Positions 57,601 to 64,000 of a stretch of DNA of 64,000 bases are shown in pieces (position 1 is the first letter of the stretch; each line of letters opens with the position of its first letter). This stretch comes from Yamagishiella unicocca (lineage: Eukaryota; Chlorophyta; Chlorophyceae; Chlamydomonadales; Volvocaceae): assembly GCA_003116995.1 (NCBI GenBank), contig BDSL01000046.1, positions 186,001 to 250,000 on the forward strand, written 5' to 3'. The notes under the pieces were generated by a model. It saw only the letters and a list, made by a program, of their open reading frames with translations. It was not told the origin of the DNA and made no database searches. The translations under genes were made by a program, and so were the position numbers.

Positions 57601-60600
57601 GCGGCTCCCCGCCAGGGTCCCCCGCCCCCGCCCCACACACACTACATCACACCTTCCATCACATCCTTCGTCACAGCTAAGGCCCCCATCCGCCAGGGCC
57701 CCGAGAGCGGCCACGCTTCTACTCTGAACCCCGGGGCGCTCCCCCAAGGGCCCACCCACTACATTTCCCCAGTCGAGTTACCGGTTCTTTTATTGTAACC
57801 CCCCCAAGGGCCCCCGGCTCTCTCACCAGTGCACACCAGCAGATTCGATGGCCAGTTCTTGTCCCAGCAGTCCATGTTCGGCGGAACCAGAGGCGCCGTT
57901 GCGGCCTTCGCCTGCAGCGTAGGTGCGGCCCCAGGTGCGAGGACCGAGCCGGTCAGGGCCGCCGGACGCGGGCGCAGAAAAGGGGCGGAACACCATCGAA
58001 CCCGACGCTGGCACGGGTCCCATGGGTCGGTCGGTTTGCAGCAGGCACAGCCAGTTGAACCTCAGTACGCCATATGGGAGATCCCATCCCGGGGGGGGGG
58101 GCGCTTTGGGCTGCTTCAGATCCAGTATTGCCGTACAATATCCGTAGCTCTGAATCTGCGCTCTGCCGATGCCATGCCGCGGCGGCTGCGCGTACTCCGT
58201 ACGGCAGGCCGTTCCATTCCCCGAACCGCCGCGCGCGCCCCCCAACCCTCCCTGGACGGCTCCCCCGGATCTGCCCCCCACTCCCCACCCCACCCCATGT
58301 CGAGTATGTAACCCCACCCAGCCACCCAGCCACCCACACCCACCCAGCCAGCCACCCACCTTGCAGTACTCGAGGCCGGGCAGTGCGACGACCTGCTCGC
58401 TCTCAGCCGCACACACGAACGTACGGAACACCACGTGGGTCTGCTGGCGCTCCAGGGGGGGGGTGAGGAAGGGGTAGGCGCGGTCCAGCCGGGCCGGCGC
58501 GGTGTAACCGTAGGGGCACTTGCCCTCGGTGATCTGCGGGACAGCGGGAGCGGGGGCGGCGGCGGACAGCGAGGCAGGGGAGGGGAGGGGCGGGGTGGGG
58601 TGAGGCGGCACCTTCAGGTGGTGGGTACGAGGTAACCCGTTGGTCGGGGGGGTTACAGATAAGGACCGGTTATTCCACATGGGAGGTGTAGCTGGTGCAT
58701 AGGCTTCGGACAGGTCGGGGGGGGCCTGCAGCCACGCAGCAAGCGTCGAAGGGAGTGCCTGACATAGTCAGGGTTCGCGGACCCGTCCCCGCGGTGCAGG
58801 TGACGGCTTCGTGCTGCGCTGCATGGTCTGGTGGCTCGGTGACGCGGCGCAGCAGCACGGTGGGGAAGGCACCGAGATGCCGCACCCACCACCCGGTTCG
58901 ATCTGCCTGCCCCCTCGGGTCGAAATGACCGACTTCGCACGTGGCACCACAATGGCAAGCACCGCCGTACACTCGCTGTCTTCTGCACCCCGTACCCAGG
59001 CTGCATTGGTTACGTCTCCCTTGTTGCCTTCTGCACCGTCTGGCCCTCGCCCAGTTAGGCTTCCACCGCCTTGGTAGCGCACTGCTGACCAGTGTGGCCC
59101 CCACCCTCCTTCCCGCCTCGTCCCCCAAACGCCACATCCTCAGGTTTCTCGGTAGCCAACCCAAGCTTTCCTGCAGGCGCACTCAACCGCGTGTCCGAAA
59201 ACTACTCGCCCGCTAGCTTTTGCCGTGTCACCGGGTCTTCTTACCACCTCCTTCCGGCCTGCAACTATATACCGTAATAATGCCCCTGCACCGCTCTTCT
59301 GTATCCCTGGACCCTCAACCCTGAGGAGACTCCTACTACAGCGCCCGACCCACTGTCACGGCCCGCTCACGTAGTTGCACAGAGTCCAGACTGTGGTTTC
59401 GGTGATGTAGTTCTGCGGCTTGTTTAGGCTACACACGGTGCCCCACAGCGTCTCGCCTTCAGTCTCCAGTCCGAAGCTCAGCTCGTACTGCGGGGGGGGG
59501 GGCGAGAAGAGCCGGGGTTGCAGGACATAGGGGGGGGAGAGGGGAGAGGGCACGGCATCAGACGAGGTTAAGAGGCACCAAGGGAGACGGGAGAGGTTGG
59601 GGTATGGCTCCCAGGGGCCCGGCAAGCGCGCCGCCATGATGGCCGGGAAAGTGATCGGGCTCGGGCCTCAGGTAGCATCGCGGGTGGGGCGGCGCTGAGC
59701 ACTATCCTAGCCTACCCTAGCACCGTAACCTTGTACTACTACCCTCTGTCTCCTCCGTCTTCCTCAGTGTCAGGCGATGTGCCCGATGGCTCTACCTTCT
59801 GGTCTGGAACCCGCTGTAACCGTTACAACTACTACGATGATCCGAGAAGTGGTAAGGCGGTGCCCACTGCCCACCGCACCGCGCCGCACCACGCCGCAGC
59901 ACTCCGCCGATGTGCCGCCGCGCTAGGTATGGTGTTCGCAGCGACTCACAATGCTGGGCAGCACCTCCGTCCAATTTAGCTTCATGTTGTTGTCGTACTT
60001 GGGCAGCGGCGGCGCCGGCGGCGGGGGCGGGTTGGTCGGGTCAGCGGGAGCGAACACTGAGGGGGGGACAGCGGGGGACAGGGCGGGTCGGGACAGTTGG
60101 GGGGCCAGGATCCAGGGCCGTGGGTTCGGGTCGGCAGCGGCGTGCGGATCCTAACATGTTCTCATGCATATCTCCAGTCCCGTAGAATCGCAGCTGGGGG
60201 CGGGGCGGGGAGCCGTCGTCCGCTCTCCCAGGGGGTAAGGGAGTTGGCGTGGCAGCCGCCGGCAACCCCGATTGCGGCCCCGCACGCCGTACGCCGTACG
60301 CTCGGCCCTCCGCCTGCGCAAGTCTCACCCTCCAGGACACCCCCAGGACTCCCCCCCCTGGGGGCTTCGGCAGCCCCCAACCCCCCAGGGTTACACTTTT
60401 CAGTGCCCACCCACGGGTTTCCTCTCATACACCCCCAGGGTTCCACGCACTCACGCCCGCACCCAGCACCCACCCACCCGCCATTTTCCTGCCCTTTATC
60501 CCACCCAGCAACCGCCCACCCACCCACAGGCCCAATCACCCACCCAGCCACCCATTCAGCACGGCCGTACCCACCCGGGCACTTGACGTATGCGTCCAGT

Positions 60601-63600
60601 GAGTGCTTGCTGGTGGCGGGGTCGCAAGCTTTGGCCAGGCTCACGAGGGCTAGGCGGGTCTCCTCGGGCAGGCCGCCGTCGGGGGTGAAGACCTGATGCG
60701 GAGGGGTTACAGAAAAGGCAGGTGGGGGCGAGAAGGTCCGGTTACACGACATAGGGGGGGGGGTAATTATCTCCGCGAATCCACGGCCGACAAACCAAGG
60801 GGAGGGGGTATGATTGGAAAGCCGGGGGTCGGCATGTGGAGGGGGGAGGAGGAGGCAGCGGCGGGCGCTGGGAGAGGTTAGGGGCGGGGAGATGTTGTAC
60901 GAGCAGTACGACAGAGGAGGTTCTGTGCTCCGGATAGTATGTAAAAAAAGCAATAGCAGTCAGGCATACGTGAAATCCGAGTGAGCCTGCTTAGTAGCGC
61001 GAGGCGGCCCAGGGCCCGGCGTGTTACGTTCTGTCAACGACCCGCCGGCCCTCATCCGTGTGCGGGTGGTGTTGGGGCGTTATTTAGGATGAGGGGGAAA
61101 GGGGAAAAAGAGAGGTGGGTGTGCACGACAGTGCTGCCGTACGCGTAGTGGTGGTGCTGACGTGTCACTACGTGTCACCGATGAAGGTACTCCAGTGCAC
61201 CATCATGGCGTGCGAGGGGGTGAGAGGGTACGAGAACGACTGGTGTAAAATCTGACAGGAAGGCGGGGGAGGCTTCATCCGCCTGCACCCCCCGTGCCTT
61301 CCTCCCTGTGCCCAGCGCACCGTGTGCGTGTCGGTTGTGTGCCAGTTGTTTGTCAGTTGTTTGTCGATTGTGTGTCGGTTGTTTGTCAGTTGTTTGTCGG
61401 TTGTATGTCGGTTGTGTGTCGGTCCGGTAGCTTTTATCGTTGCGCGGGGGAACACACACCCAATGATGACATACTTGCAACCCCCTTCACTTGCTGCCGC
61501 GCAGGGGGGTTCCGTGCAGTGGTCGTGCAGTGCTTGCCGCAGCAACCCAGTTTGTTTTCTGTTTGGTGTCACACCAATGTGCAACGGCAGGGGTGCGTGG
61601 GTGTGACTGGGCCGGCGGTGCCCGGAGCCACGCAGCCAGCAGGTTGGGGACGTGTCACACGGCACCCCAGTTACGCTTGACAGCACGGCCCGCGCGCCAG
61701 CCGCAGGCAGGCAGCGTCAGAGGCTGCAGGGGAGGCAATGGCAACCGCAACGGCAACCGCAACCGCAACCGCAACCGCAATCGCAACTGCTCCTCCGTTG
61801 GATGTAGGATGAGGTGCTGGTACGGATCGCTCGCTTTGGCACTGACGACTGTAAGCGATTGTTCCTTCACGGGTGTCCGCATCCTGTGGGCAGCGCCACC
61901 TCCGCGCCCCTTGCGCACATGACGTGACCTCCTCTCTTCCTCCTCCCTTTCTCCTACGTCCTTCTCACCGGTTTCCCCTCTGCCCCCTTCCCCCTCTACC
62001 CTCTCCCCCCTCTACCCACGCTCCACCAGCCGCCTCCCGCCCCCCGTTGCGCCCCGCCCTCCGCTCCCTCGTCCTCACCTTGGGGTTCACCTGTGGACCC
62101 GCCAGCAGGAAGCAGTCCAGGCCGGCGGCCCGAGCTGAGCCGCCCACCACCACCCGGCACTCCTCCGCCGCCACCAGCCACATGGGCACGTTGAGCCCAG
62201 CCGCACCGCCAGCCGGCAGCGGGGAGAACTCCGCCTGGTCCCAAGCAGCCATACCGGCGTTCAGGCACGCGTACTGCATGCAGACCGTGCGCCAGTGTGG
62301 GGGGGCCCAGGGAGGGTTGAGGGGTTGAGGGCGGGGGACGGGGTAACGTCGGGGGGTGGCGTAAAAACCCGGTTACACGACATGGGCAGTGTAGCTGGTT
62401 ACACCAGGGAGGGTTGGCGGCATGACGGGGGGGCGTGCGCCAAGGGTCGGGGGGGGGTGGATGTGATGACTCGGTGATGGCTCGAGGGGGGGAGAGCGGA
62501 GAGGATGGGAAGCAGGCGAATGGATGGAACAGGGCGGCGGAGGTAGCGCACTGCCATGCTGAGGGTGAAGCAACCCTAATGACGCTTTGAGACGTTTCAT
62601 GTGCGCCGGGTTGCGTCCCTCGCCCCTTGCGGCACCCCATACCACCACTGCTGCGCGCCACCCTGCCTTCCGGCGCCCAGCCCCCTCTTCCCAGCAGCAC
62701 TCCCTCGCCACCTGCCCCTTGCGACTCTCCTCTCCCCCCTCCCCCCACACACGCGCACCACTCCTCCTCCGCTTCATCCCTCCTCGTGGCGCCCACTGCT
62801 GACCCCCTGTTCCCCCTCCCATCGCGAGCCCCCCTCCCGCACGTGTCCTAATCGGTTCTTCTCTTCACTGCCGACCTACGAGTTTCCCCTCATAACCCCC
62901 CCGTTTCGCACGCGCCCATAACTACGTGTCCGGAGACAAAGCGCCAGATATTCTACCTATGTCATGAAGCAGGTCTTTATGCCCCCCCCCGTCAATGTTG
63001 CCTATCACTACACCTCAGCCGCGCCTCCGCTCCTGCTCTTTGGCGCGCCGCTCCGCTGGACCGTCCCCTTCACCGCCCTCGGTTTGTCGGCCGTGGATTC
63101 GCGGATGCTCTTATCACCCCCCCGCGTCTCGCACCTAGAACACAAGCTTGCTAGTGCACGGGCTTTCCTGCCCCCCCTCCCGCACCTGCGCCAGCTCCGC
63201 ATCTACAGTGCTCCCAGCGCACACCGTCCCCCAGGTGCCGTCGAACTGGACCTCCAGGCGGCCCTCCGTCAGGCCCGGCTCCGACAGCCCGGTCAACGGG
63301 TTGACCAGGCGGGTAGGGAAGCTCCAGGGAGCACCCCGGGGCTGGGGGGGACTGGGAGAGGGCGGGGAGGGCGGGAGGCTACCTGCACGGTAATGTGGGT
63401 GTGTGGGGGGGAGCGGGGGGGAGGGGGAGGAGGGGAGGGGGAAGTAGGGAAGCGGGTAAAGCGGTTGTCGGTTGCCTGGAGGCGATTGTGGCACCCCGGG
63501 TTAGGAAGAAGTGTGGGAAGTGAGCTACGTTTACCGATAGCGTCCCAGATGATGGTTGATGGTTGATGGTTGATGGGGCCCTACGGCTGGCAACCGAAAG

Positions 63601-63907
63601 TAGGGGGCGCGGGGGGAACCCCAGCCCACCCCGACCCGACCCAACCGACCCACTCACCAGTGCATACGACAGCTGCCGGCACATAGGGCCCTCCCATGCG
63701 CCCGCTGATGGCCAGCTCCATACAGTTCTTAGACGAGGGGCTGTAGAAGATGTTCTGGCAGCCAGTCACCGTGTTGGCGTAGAGCCCGTTGGGGCAGGGG
63801 TCAGTGGGGTTCAAAACTATGGCCGCAGCTGGCAGGGTCCTGCTCTGGGCTTGGTCCATGTACTTGGCCGAAGGCACCAACATGGCGTACTGCTGGGGCA
63901 ACCCCAG
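54688..63907 (-). CDS. Secreted SRCR-domain protein with PPSP and PPPYG segments (5' partial)
   Basis: Twelve exons are visible: 63907-63658, 63382-63186, 62273-62079, 60692-60575, 60056-59950, 59487-59371, 58533-58360, 57911-57827, 57193-57030, 56518-56272, 55526-55290 and 54836-54688; about 680 residues. Earlier exons lie beyond the window end. Scavenger-receptor cysteine-rich modules are recognised by GRLEVQFDGTWGTVCAG, LETEGETLWGTVCS, and RLSGGSNSSIGRLEV with GWGSVCDDG followed by AVCRDLGLPW. Between them are Cys-containing linkers (MDCWDKNWPSN; CPNGLYANTVTGC) and Pro-rich stretches. The penultimate exon encodes a hydroxyproline-rich PPSP rod; the last is Pro/Tyr-rich and ends PPPYGYY. 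SRCR proteins are expanded in volvocine algae and thought to be surface or matrix receptors. No transmembrane helix is seen in this part. Inter-domain joins g/h (59371/58533) are the least certain. Confidence 0.82.
54697..54810. repeat. Palindromic octamer CCGTACGG repeated in the last SRCR exon
   Basis: Copies lie near 54699, 54726, 54768 and 54801. On the coding (minus) strand each reads CCG TAC GG, encoding Pro-Tyr-Gly, so the PPYG repeats are spelled with a self-complementary word. Confidence 0.85.
57205..57400. repeat. ~13-bp degenerate tandem repeat in SRCR intron
   Basis: Repeats of ttttggacgagga and relatives fill about 200 bp between the exons at 57827-57911 and 57030-57193. Lengths vary between units. 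Confidence 0.9.
60772..60796 (+). repeat. 25-bp dispersed word, copy 2 (SRCR intron)
   Basis: Same 25-mer as 43542-43566. It sits directly beside a copy of the pre-acceptor motif at 60727-60754. Confidence 0.95.
61320..61793. repeat. Two simple arrays in SRCR intron 3
   Basis: A ~12-bp unit (gttgtttgtcag and variants) runs from about 61332 to 61424. A hexamer array (caaccg) of about nine copies runs from about 61739 to 61793. Both are inside the long intron 60693-62078. An 8-bp array (gatggttg, four copies) lies at about 63549-63577 in another intron of the same gene. Confidence 0.9.
63081..63105 (-). repeat. 25-bp dispersed word, copy 3 (SRCR intron, inverted)
   Basis: Reverse complement of the 25-mer at 43542-43566, located in the intron between exons ending 63186 and starting 62273. 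Confidence 0.95.
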
Positions 63908-64000
63908 CTGTGGCGGGGGGGGTGAAAGGGAGGTTGGAGTTGGGGGCGGGGGAGGGTACGGGGTAGAGGAGGTAACCCCATGAAGCGGCGTGGGAGGGAG

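Noticed and set aside
61660..61900. Extra SRCR exon starting DADTREGTIAYSRQ on the minus strand
   Set aside because: It follows a plausible acceptor but soon runs into a hexamer repeat and a stop, and direct joining of 62079 to 60692 is in phase and matches the module better.

Overview
This window looks like nuclear DNA of a chlorophyte green alga, most likely a volvocine (Chlamydomonas/Volvox-type) species. The evidence is: intron-dense genes with GT-AG junctions that can be phased exactly through conserved proteins; algal TGTAA polyadenylation signals; GC-rich exons with long Ala/Gly/Pro/Gln runs; cilium-assembly genes beside a plastid ribosomal protein gene; and an SRCR protein with a hydroxyproline-rich (PPSP) linker. 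I see no bacterial operons, no rRNA, no convincing tRNA and no CRISPR array. All gene models were built by hand from splice-site phase and family similarity; no database search was run.

Layout: 1-3038 (+) AP2-like/AT-hook protein; 8947-4279 (-) septin; 9597-11795 (+) CFAP300; 16200-12214 (-) GH28-like protein with a C-terminal membrane anchor; 16676-18227 (+) NF-YC; 19398-about 21264 (+) Mediator subunit MED10; 26446-22266 (-) VHL beta-domain protein; 26915-36066 (+) MCMDC2-like protein whose introns are packed with repeats; 39699-37265 (-) plastid ribosomal protein L9; 49762-41303 (-) SPAG1-like TPR/RPAP3_C protein; 50083-53110 (+) plastid-type CPBP (CAAX-type) membrane protease; 63907-54688 (-, 5' end outside the window) secreted SRCR-domain protein with PPSP and PPPYG segments.

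Genes mostly alternate head-to-head and tail-to-tail. Divergent pairs are septin/CFAP300, GH28/NF-YC, VHL/MCMDC2 and SPAG1/CPBP. CFAP300 and SPAG1 are both cytoplasmic dynein-arm assembly factors, and an algal septin is reported at the flagellar base, so three of twelve genes point to the cilium.

The least-described signals are in the introns. A short sense-oriented motif recurs about 10-150 nt upstream of mapped 3' splice sites in at least four genes. One 25-bp word occurs three times. Two copies of a roughly 470-bp element flank one MCMDC2 exon. There are several G-rich or triplet arrays and a well-supported GC-AG intron in NF-YC.
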